NCBI RefSeq assembly: GCF_022788715.1
Contig: NZ_CP085167.1
Span: forward strand, 2,176,001-2,240,000
Source of the DNA: Sulfitobacter sp. DSM 110093
Lineage (GTDB): Bacteria; Pseudomonadota; Alphaproteobacteria; Rhodobacterales; Rhodobacteraceae
Reading direction: 5' to 3'
Length of the DNA: 64,000 nt
Below, piece after piece: positions 53,342-62,644 of the stretch. The position numbers were made by a program, and so were the translations under genes. Every line of letters begins with the position of its first letter. The stretch's first letter is position 1. The notes beneath the pieces are model-generated. The model made no database searches and was not told where the DNA came from. It saw only the letters and a list, made by a program, of their open reading frames with translations.

Positions 53342-53731
53342 TTAATTGATGCGTGCCCATGTCTGCTTGGAACAGATCAGCCCGCCTGCAACACAGCCCG
53401 ATAGCTTTAGCGAGTTGCCCGAGACGTCCATCTTGCCGATGTAGATCTTGCCATTCGACGGGCGCCAGACTTTACCCGCGTATTTACCGCCGCCTTCGGG
53501 CTTCATATCAATTACCAACGTTTTGCCGATATTGGGTGATTTATATTCGCCGCTGTTGTTAAAGGTCCGCGTGATGGTGCCGCAGACCGCCCCACCGCAG
53601 GGGGCCATTTTGACATGCGCATAGGCACCGTCATCGACCTGTGTCTGCCATGTGCCTACCGCCGGGTCCGCCGCTTGTGCTGCCCCCGCCATACCCAGGC
53701 CCAGAAGGGCCGCTGCAATAATCTGTTTCAT
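53342..53731 (-). CDS. DUF2147 secreted protein
   Basis: This 129-aa protein has a signal peptide (1-20, ending AAQA) and mature DUF2147 features: [14 protein letters not shown] (about 25), Cys pairs in CGGAVCGTI (about 45) and later [15 protein letters not shown], and [18 protein letters not shown] between. The function of the family is unknown. GGAGGAGAG lies before ATG 53731. It sits on the opposite strand inside the his region, so it splits the hisBH and hisAFE transcription units. Confidence 0.88.
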   Translation of the reverse strand: MKQIIAAALLGLGMAGAAQAADPAVGTWQTQVDDGAYAHVKMAPCGGAVCGTITRTFNNSGEYKSPNIGKTLVIDMKPEGGGKYAGKVWRPSNGKIYIGKMDVSGNSLKLSGCVAGGLICSKQTWARIN

Positions 53732-53860
53732 GATCTCTCCTCCCGATCTTATTTCACTGTTATCGATCACCCTCTTTCGGGCAAGACTGACCTAGGGTCG
53801 CGTTGCAAAATCTGTGGCGACGTGCAAAAGGAAACCAACATTCAAAACAAGGGCTCGGCC

Positions 53861-54580
53861 ATGATCCTCTATCCCGCCATCGATCTTAAAGACGGTCAGG
53901 CCGTGCGCCTCGTGCATGGCGACATGGACCGCGCCACGGTGTTCAACGACAACCCCGCCGCGCAGGCGCTCAGCTTTGTCGACGCGGGCTGTGAATGGCT
54001 TCATCTGGTTGATCTTAATGGCGCCTTTGCCGGTGCTCCGGTCAACGCGGCCCCGGTCGAAGCGATCTTGAAAGCTTGCAAAGTGCCCGCACAGCTTGGC
54101 GGCGGCATCCGCGATATGGCAACGATTGAGAGCTGGCTCGATAAAGGATTGGCGCGGGTGATTTTAGGGACTGTAGCTGTTGAGAACCCTGATTTGGTGC
54201 GCGAGGCCGCTGCCGCCTTCCCCGGTCAAGTAGCCGTTGGAATCGACGCGCGTAATGGGCGCGTTGCGACCAAAGGCTGGGCGACAGAGACCGATGTGAT
54301 GGCCACCGATCTTGCAAAGTCCTTTGAGGACGCTGGCGTGGCGGCGATCATCTATACTGATATTAACCGCGATGGCGCGATGGGCGGTCCGAATGTGAGC
54401 GCCACCGCCGATCTGGCACGGGCGGTTTCGATCCCGGTGATTGCCTCTGGCGGAGTGTCGTCGCTCGAAGACCTTGCAGCCCTGCGCGATACAGGCGTGA
54501 TCGAGGGGGCGATCTCGGGCCGGGCGCTGTATGATGGAGCGATTGACCTGGCTGCCGCGATGAAACTGTTGAAGGGCTAA
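53861..54580 (+). CDS. hisA: ProFAR isomerase HisA
   Basis: This 239-aa TIM-barrel isomerase opens the ribose ring of ProFAR in histidine synthesis. Catalytic Asp is in [12 protein letters not shown] (about 8), the half-barrel phosphate sites are QLGGGIRD (about 78) and ASGGVSS (about 200), and the second acid is in [17 protein letters not shown] 53861 begins directly at the conserved N-terminus, and the longer frame to 53615 overlaps the divergent DUF2147 gene. The gene is followed by hisF three bases later. Confidence 0.95.
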   Translation: MILYPAIDLKDGQAVRLVHGDMDRATVFNDNPAAQALSFVDAGCEWLHLVDLNGAFAGAPVNAAPVEAILKACKVPAQLGGGIRDMATIESWLDKGLARVILGTVAVENPDLVREAAAAFPGQVAVGIDARNGRVATKGWATETDVMATDLAKSFEDAGVAAIIYTDINRDGAMGGPNVSATADLARAVSIPVIASGGVSSLEDLAALRDTGVIEGAISGRALYDGAIDLAAAMKLLKG

Positions 54581-54583
54581 GCG

Positions 54584-55345
54584 ATGCTGAAGACCCGCAT
54601 CATTCCCTGTCTTGACGTTGCCGACGGGCGCGTTGTGAAAGGTGTAAATTTTGTTGGCCTGCGCGATGCGGGTGATCCGGTGGATGCCGCGATTGCCTAT
54701 GATGCTGCGGGCGCGGATGAACTGTGTTTCCTCGACATTCACGCGACCCATGAAAACCGCGGCACGATGTTTGATCTGGTCACGCGTACGGCAGAGCATT
54801 GTTATATTCCGCTGACCGTGGGGGGCGGTGTTCGGACCGTAGCAGACGTGCGCGCCTTGCTGCTTGCGGGGGCGGATAAGGTCAGCTTCAACTCTGCCGC
54901 GGTGGCCAACCCCGATGTCATTGCTGAGGCAGCGGATCATTTCGGCAGCCAATGCATTGTCTGCGCCATAGACGCCAAGACCGTAAGTCCCGGAAAATGG
55001 GAAATTTTCACCCATGGTGGGCGCAAGCCTACGGGGATTGATGCGGTGGAATTTGCAAAGTTGGTCGCGGAAAAGGGCGCAGGGGAAATCTTGCTGACTT
55101 CGATGGACCGCGACGGCACCAAACAGGGGTTCAACCTGCCACTGACTCGTGCGATTTCGGACGCGGTTTCGGTGCCGGTGATCGCCTCCGGCGGGGTCGG
55201 CAATTTGGATCACCTTGTTGACGGGGTGATCGAAGGCGGCGCGTCGGCGGTGCTGGCGGCATCTATCTTTCACTTCGGCGAATATACCGTGGCGCAGGCC
55301 AAAGCGCATATGGCCGAAGCCGGAATTCCGATGAGGCTCGCATGA
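54584..55345 (+). CDS. hisF: Imidazole glycerol phosphate synthase subunit HisF
   Basis: This 253-aa TIM-barrel cyclase subunit combines ammonia with PRFAR to give IGP and AICAR. Catalytic Asp11 is in [12 protein letters not shown] and Asp130 in CAIDAKTV. The ammonia-channel and phosphate loops are VGGGVRTV (about 81) and ASGGVGN (about 202). It lies three bases after hisA and overlaps hisE (ATGA). It works with HisH from the upstream unit. Confidence 0.96.
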   Translation: MLKTRIIPCLDVADGRVVKGVNFVGLRDAGDPVDAAIAYDAAGADELCFLDIHATHENRGTMFDLVTRTAEHCYIPLTVGGGVRTVADVRALLLAGADKVSFNSAAVANPDVIAEAADHFGSQCIVCAIDAKTVSPGKWEIFTHGGRKPTGIDAVEFAKLVAEKGAGEILLTSMDRDGTKQGFNLPLTRAISDAVSVPVIASGGVGNLDHLVDGVIEGGASAVLAASIFHFGEYTVAQAKAHMAEAGIPMRLA

Positions 55346-55650
55346 CACTTGATGATCTTTACACCACAATCCTCAGCCGCAAAGAGGCTGATCCGTCAAG
55401 CAGTTGGACTGCGCAACTGTTGGCCAAGGGGCCGGAAAAATGCGCCGAGAAATTTGGCGAAGAAGCCGTCGAGGCGATCATTGAGGCGGTAAAGAATGAC
55501 CGCGCTGGCCTCACCTCTGAGGCCGCAGATGTGCTCTACCACCTGTTGGTGATGTTGGCGGCGCGGGATGTGCCGCTGAGCGATGTGCTGGACGAATTGG
55601 CGCGCCGCCAGTCGGCCTCGGGCATCGCCGAGAAGGCAGCGCGCAAGTAA
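55342..55650 (+). CDS. hisE: Phosphoribosyl-ATP pyrophosphatase
   Basis: This 102-aa MazG-like all-alpha enzyme hydrolyses phosphoribosyl-ATP, the second step of histidine synthesis. It has [29 protein letters not shown] (region 20-50), the metal-binding EEAVE with downstream [13 protein letters not shown] (about 64-76). It overlaps hisF and ends the unit. HisE is a stand-alone protein here rather than fused with HisI. Its stop is adjacent to the convergent CoA-binding gene. Confidence 0.95.
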   Translation: MTLDDLYTTILSRKEADPSSSWTAQLLAKGPEKCAEKFGEEAVEAIIEAVKNDRAGLTSEAADVLYHLLVMLAARDVPLSDVLDELARRQSASGIAEKAARK

Positions 55651-56064
55651 TCACCCAAGCAGGCGCGGAATTTCCACCTTGGGGCAACGATCCTGGATCA
55701 CATCCACGCCCCGCGCTTCTGCCTTGGCCGCTGCTGCGCCATTGGTAATCCCCATCTGCATCCAGATCGTTTCCAGATCGGGGAAGGCGGCGAGCGCCTC
55801 ATCAACGACGGGTGGCACATCCTCGGAGCGGCGGAAAATGTCGACCATCTGCACCGGCGGGTCAATCTCGGCCAGAGTGGCGACGATGGTCTTGCCAAAG
55901 ACCTCCTTGCCCGCATGCATGGGGTTGACCGGCACCACGTCATAGCCCTTTTTCTGAAGGTATTCAGCGACATAGTGGCTGGGCCGCGCCGGGTTGGGGG
56001 ATACGCCAACCACCGCAATGCGGCGGGTGCGGGTGAGAACGTCTTTGATCAATGCATCTGTCAT
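55651..56064 (-). CDS. CoA-binding domain protein (YccU-like)
   Basis: This 137-aa Rossmann-type protein has IAVVGVSPNPARPSHYVAEYL (about 16-36), the CoA-binding loop, and VVPVNPMHAGKEVFGK (about 42-57), later WMQMGITNGAAAAKAEARG and DRCPKVEIPR at the end. These are features of the succinyl-CoA-synthetase-like CoA-binding family. The biological role is not established. The stop codon starts at the base after the hisE stop. It is monocistronic. Confidence 0.87.
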   Translation of the reverse strand: MTDALIKDVLTRTRRIAVVGVSPNPARPSHYVAEYLQKKGYDVVPVNPMHAGKEVFGKTIVATLAEIDPPVQMVDIFRRSEDVPPVVDEALAAFPDLETIWMQMGITNGAAAAKAEARGVDVIQDRCPKVEIPRLLG

Positions 56065-56238
56065 GACCCAGACCTAAGCGCATAAGCTTAAGTTTCAATG
56101 CCGCTATGACGCCGCGTAAACCGCAACGCTTTGCCTTGCCCACGATTGGCAAGTCTGCGGCTATTGCATAGGCTCACCCCAACCCAGCCGCGCGGAGGAG
56201 TGCGGGGCATCTCATACCATCTTCACCGGGAGCACAGG

Positions 56239-57513
56239 ATGATCGATCAGACCTTAGACATGAACAATCTCGAAATGTCGGAGAAGGCCAAGCCGCTTTT
56301 GGCCGCTGTTACCAAACATATCCGCGAGAATGTCGATCCGATCACCGAAGAGTTCTTTCGCCTCGGCGAAGGACGCGCCGACCGTTGGTCCTATGCGCCG
56401 GGCCAATTGGAATTGCTCGACGGGGCCAAACAGAAGGCACGGGAGGCGGGGTTGTGGAACTTCTTTCTGCCCAATGCCGAGACAGGCGAAGGGCTGGCGA
56501 ACCTTGATTACGCCTATATCGCGGCAGAGTTGGGCAAAAGCCCGCTGGCACCTGAGACACTGAACTGCTCTGCTCCTGACACGGGCAATATGGAGGTGCT
56601 AGAGCGCGTCGGCACGCCTGAGCAGAAAGAGCGTTGGCTGAAGCCACTGCTGGCGGGGGAGATTCGCTCGGCCTTTGCGATGACAGAGCCGGATGTGGCA
56701 TCCTCAGATGCGCGCAACATCTCGACCAGCGCGGTACTGGACGGTGACGATTGGGTGATCAACGGCGAGAAATTCTATATCTCCGGTGCGGGCGATCCGC
56801 GCTGTAAGATCATGATCGTGATGGTCAAAACCTCGCCCGAGGCCGAGACGTTCCGGCAACAGAGCCAGATCCTCGTCCCGATGGATGCGCCGGGCGTTGA
56901 AATTCTTGGGCCAATGCATGTGTTTGGCCACGATGACGCGCCGCATGGGCATATGCACATCCGCTTTACCGATGTGCGCGTGCCCCGTGAAAACGTGCTT
57001 TGGGGCGAAGGTCGCGGGTTTGAGATCAGCCAAGTGCGGCTTGGACCGGGGCGGATTCACCATTGCATGCGCTCCATCGGATCGGCGGAAAAGGCGTTGG
57101 ATCTGATGATCGAACGCGGGCTGGGGCGCGAGGCCTTTGGTAAGAAAATCATCGACCTAGGCAAGAACATGGAGACCATCAGCCGTGCGCGGATCGACAT
57201 CGAAGCCATGCGGCTAATGGTGTTGAAGGCCGCCAAAGCGATGGACGTGTTGGGCAACAAAGAGGCCCGCATCTGGGTCAGCATGATCAAGGCGCTGGTG
57301 CCGGAAAAGGCCTGCGAAATCATTGATGCGTCGATGCAGGTGCATGGTGCCACGGGGATGAGCCAGTGGAGTCCGCTGTCGGGCATGTACACATGGCAGC
57401 GGGCGCTGCGCTTTGCTGACGGGCCGGATGAGGTGCATCATCAGGTGATCGCGCGGGCCGAGGTGAAGGCGTTTCAGGCGTCGAACACACGCGGCTCCGA
57501 CGGCGAGAGCTGA
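56239..57513 (+). CDS. Acyl-CoA dehydrogenase, ACAD10/11-like
   Basis: This 424-aa FAD enzyme introduces a double bond into acyl-CoA and passes electrons to ETF. It has the ACAD N-terminal helices with AREAGLWNFFLP (about 70-81), FAD/substrate motifs FAMTEPDVASSDARN (about 144) and IGSAEKALDLMIERGLGREAFGK, plus QVHGATGMSQWSPL and FADGPDEVHH at the C-terminus. These features match the dehydrogenase half of ACAD10/11, which acts on 4-phosphorylated or branched acyl-CoA. The corresponding kinase is at 59263. The start at ATG 56239 has GGGAG seven bases before it. Confidence 0.88.
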   Translation: MIDQTLDMNNLEMSEKAKPLLAAVTKHIRENVDPITEEFFRLGEGRADRWSYAPGQLELLDGAKQKAREAGLWNFFLPNAETGEGLANLDYAYIAAELGKSPLAPETLNCSAPDTGNMEVLERVGTPEQKERWLKPLLAGEIRSAFAMTEPDVASSDARNISTSAVLDGDDWVINGEKFYISGAGDPRCKIMIVMVKTSPEAETFRQQSQILVPMDAPGVEILGPMHVFGHDDAPHGHMHIRFTDVRVPRENVLWGEGRGFEISQVRLGPGRIHHCMRSIGSAEKALDLMIERGLGREAFGKKIIDLGKNMETISRARIDIEAMRLMVLKAAKAMDVLGNKEARIWVSMIKALVPEKACEIIDASMQVHGATGMSQWSPLSGMYTWQRALRFADGPDEVHHQVIARAEVKAFQASNTRGSDGES

Positions 57514-57515
57514 CA

Positions 57516-58307
57516 ATGGAGTTGCATGGGCGCGTCATCGTTATCACCGGGGCCGCCAGCGGCATCGGGCGGGCTCTGGCGCTGCGCTTTGCGCGGGAGG
57601 CGCCTGCGCATATCGTCTGTGTGGACATCGACGGCGCAGGGGCCGAAACGACGGCGGCTGAGGTCGGTGGCACGGCGTTCCGCGTCGATGTCTCCAGTGA
57701 GGTCGAGATCGCGACGCTGATCGCAGAGGTCGAGCGTGATATTGGGCCGATTGATCTTTTTTGTTCCAACGCCGGTATTTCGGTTGAGGGCGGCGTCGAC
57801 GTCCCAGATGCGGACTGGCAGCGCATCTGGGAGATCAATGTGATGAGCCATGTCCGCGCCGCCCGGCATCTGGTGCCGCTGATGCGCGCGCGGGGCGGAG
57901 GCTATTTGCTCAACACCGCTTCGGCGGCGGGTCTGCTCAATCAGGTCGGGGCCGCGCCTTACGGGGTGACGAAACACGCCGCCGTTGGCCTCGCTGAATG
58001 GCTGGCGATGACCTATGGCGATGATGGGATCAAGGTTTCGGTTCTTTGCCCTCAAGCGGTCCGGACCAAGATGATGCGCGGGCTGGAGGACCATGTCGCC
58101 GCGATTGACGGTATGCTGGAGCCCGAGCCTGTGGCCGAAGCCTGCGTGCAGGCGATCCGCGATGAGGTGTTTCTGGTGCTGCCGCATCCCGAGGTACGTG
58201 ACTATATACAGGACAAGGCGCAGGACTATGACCGCTGGATCGGGGGGATGCGCAAATTGAACCGGCGGTTTGGAACGCCCGGTTCCAAGGAGCCGCTTAA
58301 ACCTTAA
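57516..58307 (+). CDS. Short-chain dehydrogenase/reductase
   Basis: This 263-aa classical SDR has the NAD(P) site VITGAASGIGRALALRF (about 8-24), the strand NAGISVEGG, catalytic Ser in LLNTASAAG, and the Tyr-Lys pair in APYGVTKHA. The VDIDGAGA after strand two suggests NAD(H) preference. It starts two bases after the acyl-CoA dehydrogenase, so the two genes form a unit. The likely role is oxidation of a hydroxyacyl or alcohol intermediate. Its stop overlaps the convergent tesB-like gene by four bases. Confidence 0.9.
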   Translation: MELHGRVIVITGAASGIGRALALRFAREAPAHIVCVDIDGAGAETTAAEVGGTAFRVDVSSEVEIATLIAEVERDIGPIDLFCSNAGISVEGGVDVPDADWQRIWEINVMSHVRAARHLVPLMRARGGGYLLNTASAAGLLNQVGAAPYGVTKHAAVGLAEWLAMTYGDDGIKVSVLCPQAVRTKMMRGLEDHVAAIDGMLEPEPVAEACVQAIRDEVFLVLPHPEVRDYIQDKAQDYDRWIGGMRKLNRRFGTPGSKEPLKP

Positions 58308-59179
58308 CCTTCGCCCTTCGGACGTATCGGGCGCAGCAAACCTTCTTGCGCAACGCTCGCCACCAACTGCCCGTTCTGATTGTAAATCTTCCCACGGTTG
58401 AAGCCCCTCGCTCCGCCGGTGAAAGGCGCATCCAACGCATAAAGGTGCCATTCATCGAACCGGATCGGCGCGTGGAACCACATGGCGTGATCCAGACTCG
58501 CCGTCATCACCTTGCCCTGAAACCACGTCAGGCCATGCGGCCGTAGGGAAGAGCCCAACAGGTTCATATCAGAAGCATAGGCCAGCAGCGCGTGCTGCAT
58601 CACCGGCCCCTGCCCTTCAGCGGCAGCCATGCGGAACCAAAGATAGTTACGGTCGCTGACGTTTTCAGGCGTCAAGAAATCGCGCGGCTCAACCTCGCGG
58701 ATCTCAATTGGCCGCTCGCGCAGAAAGTCCCCACGATATTTTTCGGGGAGCTTTTCCGCAAAAGCTTCGCGCAGCTCAGGTCGGTCCGGCCAGTTGTCGG
58801 GGGCGGAAACCTGCGGCATCTCATGCTGCCAGTCAAAACCGTCTTCCTCCACCTGAAAGGACGCCGAGAGGTTAAGAATTTGTTTGCCATGCTGGATCGC
58901 CACCACCCGCCGTGTGGTGAAGCTGCCGCCATCACGGGCGCGGTCGACCTGATAGATCACCGGAATTTTCGGGTCTCCGGGCCGCATGAAGTAGGCATGG
59001 AGCGAATGGCAGGTGCGGCCCGGCACCGTGCGATAGGCCGCCATCAGCGCCTGCGCGATGACATGGCCACCGAAAATCCGCATCGAAGTCTCGCCCCCAG
59101 CACCCGTGCCGCGAAACAGATCAACTTCAAGCTGCTCAATATTCAGCAGATCAAGCAATTGGCGCGCAGCGTTGGTCAT
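58304..59179 (-). CDS. tesB: Acyl-CoA thioesterase II
   Basis: This 291-aa double-hotdog thioesterase cleaves acyl-CoA to free acid and CoA. The first hotdog (about 15-120) contains RIFGGHVIAQALMAAYRTV and the mid-domain YQVDRARDGGSFTTRRV. The second (about 165-285) contains LAYASDMNLLGSSLRPHG and DHAMWFHAPIRFDEWHLY, near the catalytic Asp and Gln/Thr of TesB. It is convergent with the SDR and 83 bases from the kinase gene on the same strand. It belongs to the acyl-CoA locus by content. Confidence 0.92.
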   Translation of the reverse strand: MTNAARQLLDLLNIEQLEVDLFRGTGAGGETSMRIFGGHVIAQALMAAYRTVPGRTCHSLHAYFMRPGDPKIPVIYQVDRARDGGSFTTRRVVAIQHGKQILNLSASFQVEEDGFDWQHEMPQVSAPDNWPDRPELREAFAEKLPEKYRGDFLRERPIEIREVEPRDFLTPENVSDRNYLWFRMAAAEGQGPVMQHALLAYASDMNLLGSSLRPHGLTWFQGKVMTASLDHAMWFHAPIRFDEWHLYALDAPFTGGARGFNRGKIYNQNGQLVASVAQEGLLRPIRPKGEG

Positions 59180-59262
59180 GGGTCATCCTTCCGGGCCGGG
59201 GTATTCCCCCTAGCAACAGGTTTTCGCGCCAAAGCTCAAGCGGCAAAAGCCTGTGGCACCGG

Positions 59263-60297
59263 TCAGGCGTCGCGATCCAGCGCGTCTAGCCCATGGCGCG
59301 CAAAAACTGGCACATACTGCCCTAATTTCAGACCATATTCAGGGTTTGACGCATTCCCATCCAACGCGCGTTTCAACACGCCCTGAATGATCGCTGCCAT
59401 CCGGAAAAAGCAAAAGGCGAGGTAGTAGCCGAAATTATCAATCCCCTTCAGCCCACGCCGACGGCAGTAGGCTGCGATAAACTCTGCATCCGTCGGCAGG
59501 CCAAGCGCCTTGCGGTCTACGCCTGCCAGCCCGCGGCCCTCGGCCCCAACAGGCATTTGCCATTGCATGATGACCGCGGCCAGATCGGCAAAGGGGTGGC
59601 CAATGGTCGAAAGCTCCCAATCCAAAACCGCGCGGCAGGCGGTGCCATAGGTGTCGAAGATCATATTGTCGATGCGGTAATCACCATGGACCAGCGTGCG
59701 CTGCCCGTCATCTTCGGGCAGATTGTCGGCCAACCGCTGCATCAATTGATCCATGTCAGGCTGTTTTTCAGTCTCAGACGCACGGTATTGTTTCGACCAG
59801 CGGCCGACCTGACGCTCGAAATAATTGCCGGGCGGGCCATAATCCGACAGACCGATCGCGTCGATGTCCACTTCATGCAGCGCGGCCAGAACGCCGTTCA
59901 TTTCATCCATGACTTCGGCCCGCTGTTTGGGCTCCAACTCCGGCAGGGTCGGGTCATTGAAATTCCGCCCCGGTACATGGTCCATCACATAAAAGGTCGA
60001 CCCAATAACGCTTTCATCCTCGCAAAGCAGGTGCATCTTGGCGACTGGCACTTGGCTGCCCGCAAGCGCCTTTTGCACGCGAAACTCCCGATCCACCGCA
60101 TGGGCCGATTTCAGCAGTACGCCGGGGGGCTTGCGGCGCAGCACATAGTCATGCGCAGGGGTAGAGAGCAGAAAGGTCGGGTTAGATTGCCCCGCCTGAA
60201 ACTTGGTCACCTCCAACGGACCGGCAAAGCCCGGAAGGTTCGCTTCCAACCACCGGCTTACGGCCACTTCGTCTAAAGATTGGGTATCCGTGCTCAT
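59263..60297 (-). CDS. APH-type phosphotransferase, ACAD10/11 kinase-like
   Basis: This 344-aa aminoglycoside-phosphotransferase-fold kinase has KFQAGQSNPTFLL (P-loop-like N-lobe), the VLRRKPPGVLLKSAHAVDREF lysine region (about 50-75 overall), and the catalytic motif LVHGDYRIDNMIFD (about 202-215) with VLDWELSTIGHPFADLA (metal Asp, about 225-241). In ACAD10/11 and LvaA-type systems this kinase phosphorylates 4-hydroxyacyl-CoA. It overlaps the nitronate monooxygenase gene by four bases. The ACAD10/11-like dehydrogenase is 1.75 kb away on the opposite strand. Function by family and context only. Confidence 0.87.
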   Translation of the reverse strand: MSTDTQSLDEVAVSRWLEANLPGFAGPLEVTKFQAGQSNPTFLLSTPAHDYVLRRKPPGVLLKSAHAVDREFRVQKALAGSQVPVAKMHLLCEDESVIGSTFYVMDHVPGRNFNDPTLPELEPKQRAEVMDEMNGVLAALHEVDIDAIGLSDYGPPGNYFERQVGRWSKQYRASETEKQPDMDQLMQRLADNLPEDDGQRTLVHGDYRIDNMIFDTYGTACRAVLDWELSTIGHPFADLAAVIMQWQMPVGAEGRGLAGVDRKALGLPTDAEFIAAYCRRRGLKGIDNFGYYLAFCFFRMAAIIQGVLKRALDGNASNPEYGLKLGQYVPVFARHGLDALDRDA

Positions 60298-61286
60298 CGC
60301 GCAAATTCCGCCGCCATCCGTGCCCCGGCGGCGAGATACTCGGCCTCTATCCGGTCGACCAATTCAGCAGCCCCGGCGATTTGTTTGACCGCACCAATGC
60401 CTTGCCCAGCACCCCAGATTTCTTTCCATGCCTTGGGTTTGGACGACCCATCCCCGAAATTCATCGAAGAGGCATCCGCCGACGGCAGATTATCCGGGTC
60501 CAGCCCCGCCGCTTGGATCGATGGTCTGAGATAGTTGCCCGACACCCCAGTAAAGAGCGACGAAGTCACGATGTCATCTGCCCCACCCGAAACGATCATA
60601 TCCTTGTACCCGGGCACCGCATTGGCTTCTCGCGTGGCGATAAAGGCCGATCCCATATAGCCCAAATCGGCCCCCATCGCCCGCGCGGCCAAAAGCCCCT
60701 CGCCCGTGGCCAGCGCACCGGACAACAACAGCGGCCCATCAAACCACTCACGAATTTCACGGATCAGCGCAAAAGGAGATTGCGGCCCGGCATGCCCCCC
60801 TGCCCCAGCGGCAACCGCGATCAGTCCGTCGGCACCTTTCTCGATCGCTTTGTGGGCAAACCGATTGTTGATGATGTCATGCAGCACGATGCCGCCGCAG
60901 GAATGGGCAGCCTCGTTAACCTCCGCCCGCGCACCAAGAGAGGTAATCCAGATTGGCACCTTATGCTTTACGCAAATCTCAAGGTCGCGGTTCAAGCGGC
61001 TGTTGGAGCGGTGTACGATCTGGTTCACCGCAAAAGGTGCTGCTGGTTGGTCTGGGTTCTCTTGATTGTGCTTGTCCAAAGCTTCGGTGATCTGCGTCAG
61101 CCAAGCGTCAAGCAGTGGCGGCTCTCCTTCGGCCTCACGCGCGTTCAGCGCCGGGAACGATCCAACTATCCCCGCCTTACACTGCGCGATAACCAACTCT
61201 GGCCCCGACAGGATGAACATCGGTGAGGCGACCAGCGGCAGGCGAAGCCCCTGCAAAGCTTGGGGTAAATGGCTGTCGTTACGCAT
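60294..61286 (-). CDS. Nitronate monooxygenase family FMN protein
   Basis: This 330-aa TIM-barrel flavoprotein of the 2-nitropropane dioxygenase family has LPLVASPMFILSGPELV (about 15-31), the FMN/phosphate region GLIAVAAGAGGHAGPQSPF (region 155-173, with the conserved histidine), LLSGALATGEGLLAARAMGADLGYMGSAF (region 193-221) and later GADDIVTSSLFTGV. Members oxidise nitronates or act as FMN-dependent enoyl reductases. The stop overlaps the kinase start (ATGA), so they are translated together. Metabolic role in the acyl-CoA locus is unclear. Confidence 0.9.
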   Translation of the reverse strand: MRNDSHLPQALQGLRLPLVASPMFILSGPELVIAQCKAGIVGSFPALNAREAEGEPPLLDAWLTQITEALDKHNQENPDQPAAPFAVNQIVHRSNSRLNRDLEICVKHKVPIWITSLGARAEVNEAAHSCGGIVLHDIINNRFAHKAIEKGADGLIAVAAGAGGHAGPQSPFALIREIREWFDGPLLLSGALATGEGLLAARAMGADLGYMGSAFIATREANAVPGYKDMIVSGGADDIVTSSLFTGVSGNYLRPSIQAAGLDPDNLPSADASSMNFGDGSSKPKAWKEIWGAGQGIGAVKQIAGAAELVDRIEAEYLAAGARMAAEFAR

Positions 61287-61313
61287 GGGCAGCCTCGGCG
61301 GTTATTGTGGTAT

Positions 61314-62135
61314 TCATGGCAGTGCCCTCTCAAAAATATTCGGTCCCGACATCACATTGATGCCCCCGCTAACCGGAATTACAGCCCCGGTCACATATGC
61401 GCCACCGCGTCCGCAAAGGAACAGCATGCAGCCCCCGATATCTTCTTCTCGACCGACACGACCCAGCGGAACGTCTTTGCCAACAGCCGCGCGGGTGGTT
61501 TCATCTTGTGTGGCAAATGCTGTCATCCGCGACACAAATGGCCCCGGTGCCAACGCATTCACGGTAATCGCATCGCTGGCGAGTTCTTTCGCGAGGATTT
61601 TGCTTAAGTGAATGACCGCCGCCTTGGAGGCCGAATAGCTATACGCGCCATCGCCCATCTCGCGTTCGCCCATGACCGAGCCCACATTAACAACCCGCGC
61701 GGGATCATCCGCCGTGGCCCCGGCCCGCAAAAGCGGCAAGAGTTTTTGCGTCAGGTCGAACAATCCGGCGACATTCACGCCCATCACCTTATCCCAGGCG
61801 CGGAAGGGGAAGTGCCCCAAAGGTGCACCCCAAGTTGCGCCGGCGTTGTTCATCAAGATATTCAATTGATGACACCGCGCGTGAACCTCGGCTACCAGCG
61901 CATCGACACCTTCCTCGCTGCCGACATCTCCGGCAAACCCTTCGGCACTGCCGCGGGCACCAAGCGCGTTTAACTCTGTGGCGACAACCTCGCAGGCCTC
62001 ACCGTTCCGGCTGGCCAACAGAACCCGCGCACCCGCCCGCACCAAGACTTCGGCAGCCATTCGCCCGATGCCCGTCGCACCGCCAGTAATGAGCGCGGTT
62101 TTCCCATCAAGCCTAAAAAGCGTTTCAATGTCCAT
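61314..62135 (-). CDS. Short-chain dehydrogenase/reductase
   Basis: This 273-aa classical SDR has the cofactor site LITGGATGIGRMAAEVL (about 15-31), NNAGATWG, catalytic Ser in NVGSVMGE, and the YSYSASKAAVIHL active-site Tyr-Lys pair. It is related to FabG-like and gluconate 5-dehydrogenase-like enzymes, with C-terminal GRVGREEDIGGCMLFLCG. It is the first minus-strand gene of the acyl-CoA locus, 27 bases from the nitronate monooxygenase start. Its substrate is not known; a hydroxyacyl-CoA intermediate would fit the neighbours. Confidence 0.9.
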   Translation of the reverse strand: MDIETLFRLDGKTALITGGATGIGRMAAEVLVRAGARVLLASRNGEACEVVATELNALGARGSAEGFAGDVGSEEGVDALVAEVHARCHQLNILMNNAGATWGAPLGHFPFRAWDKVMGVNVAGLFDLTQKLLPLLRAGATADDPARVVNVGSVMGEREMGDGAYSYSASKAAVIHLSKILAKELASDAITVNALAPGPFVSRMTAFATQDETTRAAVGKDVPLGRVGREEDIGGCMLFLCGRGGAYVTGAVIPVSGGINVMSGPNIFERALP

Positions 62136-62264
62136 ACTCGGCCTCCCCGCCCCTCGCTTGTCGGTACTGTGACAGGGAGTTTGGCAGGGTCAAGCCGATG
62201 GGGGCGCACGCGCGCTGCAACCGGGGAGAAAAACTATGAGAAGGATGATGCTGTTTCACACAGC

Positions 62265-62299
62265 AAAACCGCCGCGGCTTTATGAGCTGCGGCGGTTTT
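62265..62299 (-). terminator. rRNA operon terminator
   Basis: An 11-bp stem AAAACCGCCGC/GCGGCGGTTTT, lengthened by GGC/GCT mispaired bases, lies about 50 bases beyond the 5S 3' end on the minus strand. The stem ends in four Ts in that direction. Confidence 0.8.
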
Positions 62300-62348
62300 G
62301 TTTAATTTTGATCATCGTTGAGAGATACTGATTTGAGGACCTTATTAG

Positions 62349-62463
62349 GTTTGGCGATGACCTACTCTCCCACGTCTTAAGACGCAGTACCATCGGCGCT
62401 ACGGCACTTAACGGCTGGGTTCGGGATGGGACCAGGTGTTTTGCTCGCGCTATGATCACCAAA
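62349..62463 (-). rRNA. rrf: 5S ribosomal RNA
   Basis: About 115 bases on the minus strand with closing stem TTTGG/CCAAA, the conserved CCCATCCCGAACCC loop, and the GATGGTACTGCG and GGGAGAGTAGGTC segments. It is the last gene of the rRNA operon. The exact ends may differ by one or two bases. Confidence 0.95.
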
Positions 62464-62644
62464 CCAAATAAAGTCCTCAAGCGCTCTGCTTTTCAGAGGG
62501 ACGGCGGGAGGTAGGGTATCTGTGGGATACCCGTTCCCGCGCTGTCACCACTGAAGTGCTGAGCGTTGTTTGTTCCAAGTCATGTACAACTGATTGTATG
62601 TGTATGCTTTTGATTGATAAGTTGAAGTCTTGCTTCTACTGGAT
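62464..62644 (-). other. 23S-5S internal spacer
   Basis: About 180 bases with processing-type hairpins: GGGTATC/GATACCC inside a GCGGGA/TCCCGC pair (62504-62540 region), CTCTG/CAGAG near 62485, and GAAG-CAAGA-CTTC near 62625. No tRNA lies in this spacer. Confidence 0.75.

Noticed and set aside
54164..55369. 401-codon minus-strand frame opposite hisA and hisF
   Set aside because: The plus strand holds two complete conserved enzymes; the antisense frame has no recognisable domain.
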